From Chitinophagaceae bacterium (GTDB lineage: Bacteria > Bacteroidota > Bacteroidia > Chitinophagales > Chitinophagaceae): 57,898 nt of DNA. The stretch is from assembly GCA_947372235.1 (NCBI GenBank), contig CANBSW010000003.1, forward strand, positions 1 to 57,898, in the 5' to 3' direction. Below, piece after piece: positions 35,916 through 45,085 of this stretch (position 1 is its first letter; every line of letters starts with the position of its first letter). Under the pieces are notes generated by a model. The model ran no database searches, had not been told where the DNA came from, and worked only from the letters and a program-made list of their open reading frames with translations. A program made the position numbers and the translations under genes.

Positions 35916-38084
35916 ATGAAAAGAATCCTCCCGTTACTCGTTTTATTTCTTTTTGTACAGTCATTGTATTTGCAGGCACAAAAGATTGAATATGTTACTG
36001 AATTTAAAAATGAAAATCATCCTGAAATTGGGTATTGGTTTATTTCTTCCAATATTGTTACGGAGGATAAAAAATACATGGCACATATCGATAGTATTGC
36101 CAAGAACTGCAAATACACGCTGATATTCTTAACAGCGAGGGAAGGGGTCAGTTTTTATAATTTTGATAAAATGCATCCCGTATTTAAAGATATTGTTGCC
36201 ACAGCTCATAAATATGGAATTAAAGTAGGGTTGCAGCTTTGGGGAAATTATAAAGATAAAACGATCGAAGGTTCTCAAAGAATGATCATTGAAACAGAAG
36301 TTCCATTAGATGCCAATGGAAATGCTTCCATTTCTGTGAAAGCAAAGTTTGTCCGCTTTCCTGATCGGTTGTTGAAATCTGATCTGTTTAAAGTATATGC
36401 ATTTAAAAAAGCAGGAGATGGTTTTTATGACCCTTCCACATTAAAAGATATCACCAGACAATCTGAAGCGGTTTTGCCAAATAAAGAAACGGTGGATGTG
36501 ACAATCAAAGGTGATGCGTCTTTAAAAGGATTAACCGCCTGCATTATGACACAGGAATATTGCAGCCAAAGCAGTAACTGGGATGATGTTGAGATCAACG
36601 GTTTTACCGAAGCCATGAAAGTGTACGGCGATATTGCATGGGATGGTTTTTCGCTGGATGAATATGGTAATAAATTCATCGAAAGAATTTTTGATGCCAA
36701 TACACCTAATCCTTTCCGCGGCAGATGGTATTCTACTGCCATGGCTGCAGCTTATCAGAAAGAAACGGGTAACGCTCTGGAGAAAACATTGTTTGATGGC
36801 CGTTATGCACCACAGGGTAAGCCCGAAGTACGCATCAAAGCCATCAACGAATACATGGAGTTTATGCGGAAGGGCGGTGTGCGTGTAGAAACTGCTGTGT
36901 ATAATAAGTCTAGAGAATTGTATGGTAAGAATATTTTTAATGGCATTCACAATACCTACCATAACAGTTTGATCAATGATGAGATCTGGGCCAATGGTAT
37001 TGGATGGTGGAGTGCCCCGCGTGCATATGGACAATCAGATGAGAAAACTTTTCTTCCCACACAAATGGGTATTGCCATGGCACACCCAATGAATGCCATG
37101 TATAACCAGTATTATGACGCAAAACTGGAACCGGTTCTGGTAAAATCCTTTAATGATCTCAGATATGGTGTGCGTACACATTATCATGCCATGAATGATA
37201 AAAGAGATCAACGGTTTGACCTGGAAGATGCAGATGCAATAAAAGGTATTAATGCCAATGAGAATTGTGCGAGGATGTTGAATAAATTTAATCCCTCCTT
37301 ACCCGATATAAAACTGCTTGTGATTTTTGGAATGGAAGCCTTATCAAACTGGTACCCCAATGTTGCCGACAGAGGTGCTTACGATATCAACGATAAAATG
37401 AAGATCGAAGAAAAAGCAGTCGAGATCTGGAAAGCCGGTTACCTGAATGCATTGGTTCCTTCTGATCTCATTGTTACAGGTCAACTAAAAATGGGTGCTG
37501 ACGGCAAACCTGTTTTGAACGGACATAAGTTTGATGCTATCCTTTACCTCAATCCCCAATATGCAAGAGAGCCGGTGATTAAATTTCTGGAACAATATGT
37601 AAGTAAAGGCGGAAAATTAATGGTGGAAGGAAATGCTGATCATGATTTTAAAGGAAATACAATCCCTTCAAGATTTAAAGCTATTTATGATAAAGCATCT
37701 GTTATTGGATATTCTGTTGACAATCTTGTTAAACTGGGTTTACAAAAAAATCTCTTGCCTGATGGTTGCCGTAACGAAGATGGATCGTATGTATTCAATG
37801 ATCTTACTTCCATGCGTACAGGCAATGCAGCAAGCTTTTCTGTAAATTTTGGTGCTGATGAATATACAGGCCAATATCGCGGTCTTGCCGTGATCAAAGC
37901 AGATAAGAAAACAGGATTGAAAAAATTATCAGCCACAGGTTTTTCTCAGTTAACAAAAAATGGTCAGGTGATATTCAGTTTGAAAGAACCTGCGGATGTG
38001 TATATAGAGAAAGGAGAAAAAGGAGTTAAAATAATTCTGGCGGACAAGAATAAGTCTCTCAAGCCCTTGATTAATAAATTATAA
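35916..38084 (+). CDS. Unassigned exported TIM-barrel protein, GH42-like layout, copy 1
   Basis: I do not recognise a named family. The 722-residue product has a signal peptide (LYLQAQ), a region that reads as a TIM barrel (KYGIKVGLQLWGN strand-helix; DIAWDGFSLDEYGN strand end), and a C-terminal half (about 465-600) with KLLVIFGMEALSNWYP and KFLEQYVSKGGKLMVEG, like the Rossmann/GATase-like trimerisation domain of GH42-type enzymes. The best catalytic acid candidate is E249 in SLDEY. E356 in NDEIW and the DLRYGVRTHYHA segment are also conserved in the second copy at 51343. The two are homologous over full length. A glycosidase role is inferred from fold and context. It starts 6 bases after sulfatase 5. 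Confidence 0.75.
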   Translation: MKRILPLLVLFLFVQSLYLQAQKIEYVTEFKNENHPEIGYWFISSNIVTEDKKYMAHIDSIAKNCKYTLIFLTAREGVSFYNFDKMHPVFKDIVATAHKYGIKVGLQLWGNYKDKTIEGSQRMIIETEVPLDANGNASISVKAKFVRFPDRLLKSDLFKVYAFKKAGDGFYDPSTLKDITRQSEAVLPNKETVDVTIKGDASLKGLTACIMTQEYCSQSSNWDDVEINGFTEAMKVYGDIAWDGFSLDEYGNKFIERIFDANTPNPFRGRWYSTAMAAAYQKETGNALEKTLFDGRYAPQGKPEVRIKAINEYMEFMRKGGVRVETAVYNKSRELYGKNIFNGIHNTYHNSLINDEIWANGIGWWSAPRAYGQSDEKTFLPTQMGIAMAHPMNAMYNQYYDAKLEPVLVKSFNDLRYGVRTHYHAMNDKRDQRFDLEDADAIKGINANENCARMLNKFNPSLPDIKLLVIFGMEALSNWYPNVADRGAYDINDKMKIEEKAVEIWKAGYLNALVPSDLIVTGQLKMGADGKPVLNGHKFDAILYLNPQYAREPVIKFLEQYVSKGGKLMVEGNADHDFKGNTIPSRFKAIYDKASVIGYSVDNLVKLGLQKNLLPDGCRNEDGSYVFNDLTSMRTGNAASFSVNFGADEYTGQYRGLAVIKADKKTGLKKLSATGFSQLTKNGQVIFSLKEPADVYIEKGEKGVKIILADKNKSLKPLINKL

Positions 38085-38094
38085 GTAAACTCTC

Positions 38095-38175
38095 TGCGAA
38101 ACCTCTGCCCCTCTGCATCTCTGCGGTGAATATTTTTCACCGCAGAGACGCAGAGAACGGAGAGTTTACGCAGAG
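38095..38175. repeat. Palindrome of CTCTGCG words
   Basis: The core TCTCTGCGGTGAA (38118-38130) is exactly complementary to TTCACCGCAGAGA (38136-38148) around a 5-nt loop. The outer arms, holding CTCTGCGAAACCTCTGCCC and the ACGCAGAGAACGGAGAGTTTAC side, pair imperfectly. It fills most of the gap to the GH2 gene. A second member of this family is at 57526-57617. Confidence 0.88.
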
Positions 38176-38193
38176 TAGTTTTAAATAGAGCAA

Positions 38194-40902
38194 ATGAAAA
38201 AAATCAGTTCAGTTATTATTGGCAGTTTGTTGTTTACCATTTCATTTGGTCAAATAAAGAACAATGAACTGAAGGAGAACAAAATTTATCTCGACTCTAA
38301 AGATGGTCACAGCGGAGCTTTTAATTGGGTGATGAAAAAAGCAGGAGAAGTAAATGCCACGGGAGAAGATATTTCCAAAACAGAATATACAACTACAAAC
38401 TGGATGCCCGCTATTGTTCCCGGAACTGTTCTGAATTCTCTGGTGTATAATAAAGTTTATCCTGAACCTTATTTTGGCATCAATAATAAACTAACCAATA
38501 AGATCATCCCCGATATCGCTCAAACAGGCCGTGATTTTTATACGTATTGGTTCAGAACGGAATTTACCATTCCGGAAAATTTTAAAGAAAAAAATACCTG
38601 GTTACAAATAGATGGCATCAATTACCGTGCAGAGATCTGGGTGAATGGAACCATGGTGACCTATGTTTCAGGGATGTTTAAACAGGATTACGTAGACATT
38701 GCTGATTTTGCAAAACCCGGAGAAAAAAATGTGATCGCAGTAAAAGTATATCCCGTTGATATTCCAGGAAGCAATAAACCCAAACCCTGGCGTGCAAGAG
38801 GAGAAAACAAAAATGGGGGTGATGGGAATATGGGATTAAATACAAGCATGTTAATGTCGGTTGGTTGGGATTTTACTTTTAAAGATGGGATCCGCGACAG
38901 GAATACCGGTATATGGCGTAGTATTTCTTTGTATGCCACCAATAAAGTTGCGCTAAGGCATCCATTCGTAAAATCAACACTTTCCAAACCTGCCTATGAT
39001 AAAGCCGATGAAACGGTTTCAGTGGAAGTGTACAATGTGGCTATGAAAACTGTTCATTGTGTGGTGAAAGGAGAAATTATTGGGGAAGGAATAAAATTTG
39101 AAAAGAACCTCGATATGTTAAGAGGGGAAGATAAAACACTCACTTTTAATTCGAAAGAATTCCCGCAATTGTTCATCAATAATCCGAGACTATGGTGGCC
39201 GCGTTTTAAAGGCAATCCGGAAATGTATGATTTGAAATTGAAAGTGTATGTAGATGGTGTGCTTGGTGATTCTGTTCAAACAAGATTCGGGATCCGTGAA
39301 ATTATTGCGAATAGAAATACGCCCGACAGCTCAAAAACATTTTATGTAAACGGGAAGAAAATATTTATCCGTGGAACCAACTGGATACCCGAAGCAATGC
39401 TGCGTAATTCGGATGAAAGAATGTATGCAGAGTTACGCTACACAAAACAATCCGGTGTTAATCTTCTGCGCTTATGGGCAGGTGGTATTGCCGAATCGGA
39501 TTATTTCTACCAGTTGTGTGATGAATTTGGATTGTTGATCTGGCATGAGTTCTGGCTAACCGGTGATACCAAACATCCACAGGATAAAGACCTTTATTTC
39601 AGTAACCTCAGTTCCACCATTAAAAGAATTCGTAATCATCCTTCGGTTGCTTTTTATGTAGGCTCTAATGAAAGCACAGAAGTGTCAGGGGTGAAAGAAA
39701 TCCTTACACAATTGGATGGCACAAGACCTTACCAGATGCAATCAGAAACAGATGGAGTGCATGATGGAAGTCCTTATCAGCAAATGAATCCGATGCAACA
39801 TTATGAGAATACAGCATCTGATCGTGGTAGCAGGGTTGATGGATTTAATCCTGAATATGGTGCGCCAACATTGCCAACCGTAGAAGTGCTGCGCGAAATG
39901 ATGGATGAAAAAGATCTATGGCCCATCAATAAACCTGTTTGGGATTACCTGGATGGTGATGGATTTCATGGCATGACGGGCAAGTATAAAGACATGGTGA
40001 ATAAATATGGGGAGTCAAATTCTATTGATGAATTTGCACAGAAAGCACAACTGGTTGGTGCCATGAATTCAAAATCCATCTGGGAAGTATGGAATGAAAA
40101 TAAATTCGGGTATGGCGACAGGTATTGCTCAGGCCTGCTTTTCTGGTACCACAATTCGCCCACCAGACAGGTTTGCGGAAGAATGTGGGATTGGTCGTTG
40201 GAGCCAACGGCTTCATTATATCACACGCAAAATGCATTGGAACCATTGCATGCACAGTTTGATTATTTAAAGAATACAGTTTCTGTGTATAATGATTATT
40301 TCAAATCATTTCACAATTATAAATTAACGGCAGAAGTATATGATCTGAATAGTAAAAGAATTTCTATTCAATCAAAAAATCTTGAAAATATTCCGGAAGA
40401 TGGCGTGCTGAATAATTTATTGAAATTAGATTTCTCTGTTAGCACAACGCCTGTCAACTTTATTAAACTGTCTCTGGCGGATGAAAATGGCAAACCCGTA
40501 GCAAGCAGTTTCTACTGGCGTTCCAATGATCCTTATCTGGGAAAGACAACAATGACAGGCCCCACTACTGCAGGTTTTGAGCCACTGGCAACTATGAAGA
40601 AAGTAAATCTTCAAACAAAAATGACAATAGTGAAAAACAGCAAAACACATACCATTGAGCTGGATCTCAGAAATCCATCAAATACAATTGCCTTCTTTAC
40701 ACAAGTGCAATTGTTGGATAGTGATGGTAAACCGGTTCGTCCATCTTTTTATACAGATAATTTCTTTTCGCTGTTACCGGGTGAGAGCAAACATATTTCG
40801 ATTGAAACAGCATCAGAAACTATTGCCCGGGGAAATGCAAAAATTATCGTAAAAGGATATAATAGCCTGTCAAACACTTCACTTATCGTTAAACCAATGT
40901 AG
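38194..40902 (+). CDS. GH2 exo-beta-mannosidase / exo-beta-glucosaminidase-like enzyme
   Basis: The 902-residue product has a signal peptide (SFGQ) and GH2 order: sugar-binding jelly roll (DFYTYWFRTEFTIPE; DGINYRAEIWVNG), Ig-like domain, then a TIM barrel (FIRGTNWIPEAML; GVNLLRLWAGGIAESDYFYQLCDEFGLLIWHEFW) and C-terminal Ig-like domains. The acid/base fits E493 in VGSNES and the nucleophile fits E554 in FNPEYGAP, the arrangement of the exo-beta-D-glucosaminidase/beta-mannosidase branch. The N-N-E of most GH2 mannosidases is S-N-E here. It would release a beta-linked mannose, glucosamine or similar residue. The following GH28 starts one base after the stop, so coupling is likely. Confidence 0.92.
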   Translation: MKKISSVIIGSLLFTISFGQIKNNELKENKIYLDSKDGHSGAFNWVMKKAGEVNATGEDISKTEYTTTNWMPAIVPGTVLNSLVYNKVYPEPYFGINNKLTNKIIPDIAQTGRDFYTYWFRTEFTIPENFKEKNTWLQIDGINYRAEIWVNGTMVTYVSGMFKQDYVDIADFAKPGEKNVIAVKVYPVDIPGSNKPKPWRARGENKNGGDGNMGLNTSMLMSVGWDFTFKDGIRDRNTGIWRSISLYATNKVALRHPFVKSTLSKPAYDKADETVSVEVYNVAMKTVHCVVKGEIIGEGIKFEKNLDMLRGEDKTLTFNSKEFPQLFINNPRLWWPRFKGNPEMYDLKLKVYVDGVLGDSVQTRFGIREIIANRNTPDSSKTFYVNGKKIFIRGTNWIPEAMLRNSDERMYAELRYTKQSGVNLLRLWAGGIAESDYFYQLCDEFGLLIWHEFWLTGDTKHPQDKDLYFSNLSSTIKRIRNHPSVAFYVGSNESTEVSGVKEILTQLDGTRPYQMQSETDGVHDGSPYQQMNPMQHYENTASDRGSRVDGFNPEYGAPTLPTVEVLREMMDEKDLWPINKPVWDYLDGDGFHGMTGKYKDMVNKYGESNSIDEFAQKAQLVGAMNSKSIWEVWNENKFGYGDRYCSGLLFWYHNSPTRQVCGRMWDWSLEPTASLYHTQNALEPLHAQFDYLKNTVSVYNDYFKSFHNYKLTAEVYDLNSKRISIQSKNLENIPEDGVLNNLLKLDFSVSTTPVNFIKLSLADENGKPVASSFYWRSNDPYLGKTTMTGPTTAGFEPLATMKKVNLQTKMTIVKNSKTHTIELDLRNPSNTIAFFTQVQLLDSDGKPVRPSFYTDNFFSLLPGESKHISIETASETIARGNAKIIVKGYNSLSNTSLIVKPM

Positions 40903-40903
40903 T

Positions 40904-42499
40904 ATGAAAAATAAATCTTTGTTGCTGGTAAGCATATTAATTACTTCGATATCTTTTGCGCAGGTGAAAAGTACGCTAATCACATCTGTTGGCGCCATTG
41001 CGGATGGCAGAACCAATAATGCCGCAGTAATTCAAAAACTGATCGATAAAGTTTCTGCAGGCGGTGGAGGTAAAATAGTGGTTCCGCCGGGAAACTTTAT
41101 GACAGGTTCTCTTTTCCTGAAATCCAATGTTGAATTAAATATTCAATTAGGAGCTGTTTTATTAGGCTCTACTTACGTAAAAGATTATCAAAAAGTAGCC
41201 GGCAAAGCCTCATTGATACTCGCAGAAAATCAAAATAATGTTTCCATCACAGGAGAAGGTATTATTGATGGTCAGGGGCAAGAGTTAATGATGGATGTTT
41301 TTAAAAAACTGAGAAGTGGGGAATTGAAAAGTGATGATTCGATCTGGTTAGTAAAAAGACCTGGTGTTGGGCGTGCGCATGATCTTTTTTTTAAAGATTG
41401 TAAAGGCATAAAAATAAAAGGCATCACGCTGAAGAACTCTTCTGATTGGGTGCAGGATTACCGGGAGTGTACAGATGTTGTTATTGATGGCATTACTGTT
41501 CAAAGTACCGCTTATTGGAACAATGACGGTTTAGATATCACCGATTGTAAGAACGTTCGGATCACGAATTGTTTTATCAATGCCTCTGATGATGCGCTTT
41601 GTTTCAAATCAGAAAACCCGAAAAGTTCTTGTGAAAATGTAGTGGTAGATAATTGCACATTACGCTCCAGTGCAAATGGACTAAAATTCGGAACTGCTAA
41701 TTTGGGTGGATTCAGAAATTTCAAGATCACCAACCTTACTATTTTTGATACCTATCGTTCTGCCATCGCACTTGAATCTGTTGATGGGGGTTTTATGGAT
41801 CATATTGATATCAGAAATGTAAATGCAAAGAATACAGGCAATGCTATTTTTATCCGAAGGGGTCATCGTAATAAAACCGGCCCGGTAAGTACATTAACAG
41901 GTATATATATCGCCAATATAAAAGTTGAAACGCCTTTGTACAAACCAGATCAGGGTTATCCTATTGAAGGGCCTCCGGATCATCTTCGTCCGGGTTTTGA
42001 TAAGATGCCGGTTCGTCCATCAAGCTTTCATATTTATGGTCATCCTTATCTGCCTTATAATCTCATTCCATCTTCAATAGTTGGGGTTCCCGGTTATCCT
42101 GTGGAAGATGTAACGCTTGAAAATATTGAGATCAGTTATGGTGGAAGAAGCAGTAAAGACATTGCTTATATCCCTTTGGATAAAATCACATCCATTCCTG
42201 AAAATGAAACCGGGTACCCTGATTTTTCAATGTGGGGTGAGTTACCCGCATGGGGTTTGTATATGCGTCATGCAGAAGGAATCAAGATCAGGAATTTTAC
42301 GGTAAGTTATAAGGAAGATGATTTCCGTCCTGCATTTGTGTTCGATGATGTGAAAGGAATTGAGTTAACCGATGTGAAAATTCCCACTGCTAAAGAAATG
42401 CCGATGATCTTTTTGAATAATGCCACTAATGTGAATATGAAAGAACTTAAGATTCCTGTGAGTGAGAATAAGGCAATTATGAAAGTAAATAATAAATAA
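40904..42499 (+). CDS. GH28-family beta-helix hydrolase (second), atypical active site
   Basis: The 531-residue product has a signal peptide (SFAQ) and GH28 beta-helix rungs. Motif I is N206-N-D208 in WNNDGLDITD and motif II is D229-D230 in ASDDALCFKS. At the usual GHG place it has A257-N-G259 (SSANGLKFGT), and no plain RIK is visible. It is only distantly related to the GH28 at 4130. The long C-terminal part includes RPSSFHIYGHPYLPYN and a GYPDFSMWGELPAWGLY segment unlike classical polygalacturonases. An exo-acting role on a substituted or sulfated uronan is plausible but unproven. GH3 follows after 4 bases. Confidence 0.87.
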   Translation: MKNKSLLLVSILITSISFAQVKSTLITSVGAIADGRTNNAAVIQKLIDKVSAGGGGKIVVPPGNFMTGSLFLKSNVELNIQLGAVLLGSTYVKDYQKVAGKASLILAENQNNVSITGEGIIDGQGQELMMDVFKKLRSGELKSDDSIWLVKRPGVGRAHDLFFKDCKGIKIKGITLKNSSDWVQDYRECTDVVIDGITVQSTAYWNNDGLDITDCKNVRITNCFINASDDALCFKSENPKSSCENVVVDNCTLRSSANGLKFGTANLGGFRNFKITNLTIFDTYRSAIALESVDGGFMDHIDIRNVNAKNTGNAIFIRRGHRNKTGPVSTLTGIYIANIKVETPLYKPDQGYPIEGPPDHLRPGFDKMPVRPSSFHIYGHPYLPYNLIPSSIVGVPGYPVEDVTLENIEISYGGRSSKDIAYIPLDKITSIPENETGYPDFSMWGELPAWGLYMRHAEGIKIRNFTVSYKEDDFRPAFVFDDVKGIELTDVKIPTAKEMPMIFLNNATNVNMKELKIPVSENKAIMKVNNK

Positions 42500-42503
42500 A
42501 TGT

Positions 42504-45074
42504 ATGAATTGCAGATCCGGGTTAATGAAGATTTTTATTTTGACATCCTTTGTTCTGAACTATTCAGATTGTGTTTTGGCACAATCATTGCCGGCATTCA
42601 GAAATGAAAATCTTTCACAACACGAACGTATTCTGGATCTGTTATCTAAATTGAGTGTAGAAGAGAAAGTAAGTTTACTGATCGCCAGTTCTCCCGGAAT
42701 ACCTAGATTGAATATCGATAAATATTATCACGGTAATGAAGCATTACATGGCATTGTAAGGCCGGGTAAATTTACGGTTTTTCCTCAAGCCATTGCATTG
42801 GCCAGTATGTGGAATACAGATCTGCATTATAGAATTGCAACAGCTATTTCTGACGAAGCCCGTGCAAGATGGAATGAATTGGATCTAGGAAAAAAACAAA
42901 GTTTGAAATTTAATGACCTGCTCACATTCTGGTCACCAACCATTAATATGGCACGCGATCCACGCTGGGGCCGCACTCCGGAAACTTATGGAGAAGATCC
43001 TTTTTTAGCAGGTGTACTGGGTGTTCAGTTTGTGAAAGGTTTACAGGGGAATGATCCGCGTTATCTCAAAGTGGTATCTACACCAAAACATTTTGCCGTG
43101 TATAATAAAGAAGTGAACCGCTTTTCAAATAACGCGGTCGTTTCAATGCGGATGCTTCGCGAATATTATCTGCCTGCTTTTGAAACTTGTGTGAAAGAAG
43201 GGAAAGCCGCATCCATCATGTCATCTTATAATGCGATCAATGGTGTACCTGCTACTGCCAATTCATGGCTTTTAACAAAAGTATTACGCGAGGATTGGGG
43301 CTTTAAAGGATATGTGGTTTCTGATTGTGGTGGCCCCAATCAATTGATCGATGGACATAAATATGTAAAGACCAAAGAAGAGGCGGCCACTGTTTCCATT
43401 AAAGCCGGACTTGATTTGGAATGTGGGGATGATATTTATACACAACCCTTGATCAATGCCTATAAACAGGGAAGGGTAACTAATGCTGAAATTGATTCGG
43501 CAGCCTATCACGTTCTGCGGGCACGCATGCAGCTGGGACTGTTTGACGATCCTGCACACAATCCTTATAATAAAATATCTCCTGCCGTGATTGGCTCAGC
43601 AAAACATTTGGCTCTTGCACGGGAAGCGGCAAGACAGAGTATTGTATTACTAAAGAACCAAAACAATATTCTGCCGATCAATCTAAAAAAAATAAAATCA
43701 ATAGCGATTGTGGGTATCAATGCTGCCAATACAGAATTGGGCGATTATAGCGGAATACCTTTTGGTGAACCCATATCCATATTGCAGGGAATAAAAAACA
43801 AAGTGGGTAACAACGTAAAGCTCATACATGCACCATGGCAGCCAATAACCGGATTAGAGGGATATGAATTAATAGTAAAATCATTTTTCCCTGAAGGACT
43901 AACTGCTGAATATTTTGCCAATAATAATTTAGAAGGTAAATCAAAAAACAGGGTAGAAGAAAACATCAATTTTGAACCACTAAACCAGAAACCGGATGCA
44001 TTTATTCTGAACAACCCTTTTTCTATTCGATGGACCGGAAAACTGCGTCCAACAGTATCCGGAAAATATAGTCTTGGATTTTTATCACATGATGGCCTGC
44101 GCTTATTTGTTAACGGTAAACTGCTCATCGATTCATGGAGAAGAAAAGGATTGGTATCTGAATTTGCTGATATCAATCTGGAAGCCGGAAAAGAATACGA
44201 CTTGCGGGTAGAATATTTCAGTTATAAAAGAGAACCTGCAGCTAAACTCTACTGGAAAGCACCGGGCGAAACAAGAAATTACGCTGATCTGTTTGCAGAA
44301 TCCATCAATGCAGCAAGGTCTGCAGAAATAACAGTAGCTGTGTTGGGAATTAATAAAACCTTTGAACGGGAAGGACAGGATGGCGAAAGTATCAAGCTAT
44401 CCAAAGATCAGGATGTTTTTATACAGGAGATTTATAAAGCAAATCCAAATACAGTAGTGGTACTGGTTTCCGGCGGATCACTGGCCATCGGGTGGATCAA
44501 GGACCATATTCCGGGCATTGTTGATGCATGGTATTCTGGGCAGGAAGGTGGGAATGCAGTGGCAGATGTTTTGTTTGGTGATTACAATCCTGCAGGAAGA
44601 TTAACACTCACTTTTTATAATGGCCTCGAAGATGTTCCCGGTATTGATGATTATGATATCACCAAGGGGCGTACCTACCAATATTTCAAAGGCAAAGCTT
44701 TGTTCCCGTTTGGATTCGGGTTAAGCTATACAAATTTTTCTTATAGTGATTTGCAGGTAAAAGAACTTGGTAATAAAGTGTCTGTTGGGTTTACTGTTAA
44801 AAATGCAGGAAAACTTGATGGCGATGAAGTTTCACAGGTATATATAAAACTGCCTGAACTGCCTATTCCCATACCGATCAAACAATTAAAAGGGTTTAAA
44901 AGAATACATATAAAGCAGGGAAGATCAGGAAAGATAGAAGTAATGGTTGATAAATCGCAGTTGCGTTATTGGGATGAGAAAACTGCTTCTTTTATTACGC
45001 CAAAAGGAACGTATACCATTATGATTGGCACATCATCGGAAGATATAAGATTAACCCGGCTTATAAAGCTGTAA
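42504..45074 (+). CDS. GH3 beta-glycosidase with PA14 insert
   Basis: The 856-residue product has a signal peptide (CVLAQ), the GH3 (beta/alpha)8 domain (YYHGNEALHGI; FWSPTINMARDPRWGRTPETYGEDP), the nucleophile D274 in VVSDCGG, the alpha/beta sandwich domain interrupted by a PA14 module (about 464-585: TAEYFANNNLEG to KLYWKAPG), the acid/base candidate E623 in FEREGQDGES, and a C-terminal FnIII-like domain (LFPFGFGLSYTNFSY). Activity should be exo-beta-glucosidase, xylosidase or galactosidase type. The PA14 domain usually shapes the substrate pocket. An alternative start is ATG 42525, which gives a shorter signal peptide. It is the third gene in a tightly spaced GH2-GH28-GH3 run. Confidence 0.95.
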   Translation: MNCRSGLMKIFILTSFVLNYSDCVLAQSLPAFRNENLSQHERILDLLSKLSVEEKVSLLIASSPGIPRLNIDKYYHGNEALHGIVRPGKFTVFPQAIALASMWNTDLHYRIATAISDEARARWNELDLGKKQSLKFNDLLTFWSPTINMARDPRWGRTPETYGEDPFLAGVLGVQFVKGLQGNDPRYLKVVSTPKHFAVYNKEVNRFSNNAVVSMRMLREYYLPAFETCVKEGKAASIMSSYNAINGVPATANSWLLTKVLREDWGFKGYVVSDCGGPNQLIDGHKYVKTKEEAATVSIKAGLDLECGDDIYTQPLINAYKQGRVTNAEIDSAAYHVLRARMQLGLFDDPAHNPYNKISPAVIGSAKHLALAREAARQSIVLLKNQNNILPINLKKIKSIAIVGINAANTELGDYSGIPFGEPISILQGIKNKVGNNVKLIHAPWQPITGLEGYELIVKSFFPEGLTAEYFANNNLEGKSKNRVEENINFEPLNQKPDAFILNNPFSIRWTGKLRPTVSGKYSLGFLSHDGLRLFVNGKLLIDSWRRKGLVSEFADINLEAGKEYDLRVEYFSYKREPAAKLYWKAPGETRNYADLFAESINAARSAEITVAVLGINKTFEREGQDGESIKLSKDQDVFIQEIYKANPNTVVVLVSGGSLAIGWIKDHIPGIVDAWYSGQEGGNAVADVLFGDYNPAGRLTLTFYNGLEDVPGIDDYDITKGRTYQYFKGKALFPFGFGLSYTNFSYSDLQVKELGNKVSVGFTVKNAGKLDGDEVSQVYIKLPELPIPIPIKQLKGFKRIHIKQGRSGKIEVMVDKSQLRYWDEKTASFITPKGTYTIMIGTSSEDIRLTRLIKL

Positions 45075-45085
45075 AAGTTTGACGA

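Noticed and set aside
38095..38175. Palindrome as insertion-sequence terminal repeats
   Set aside because: No transposase frame lies between such palindromes, and the arms are separated by only a few bases.
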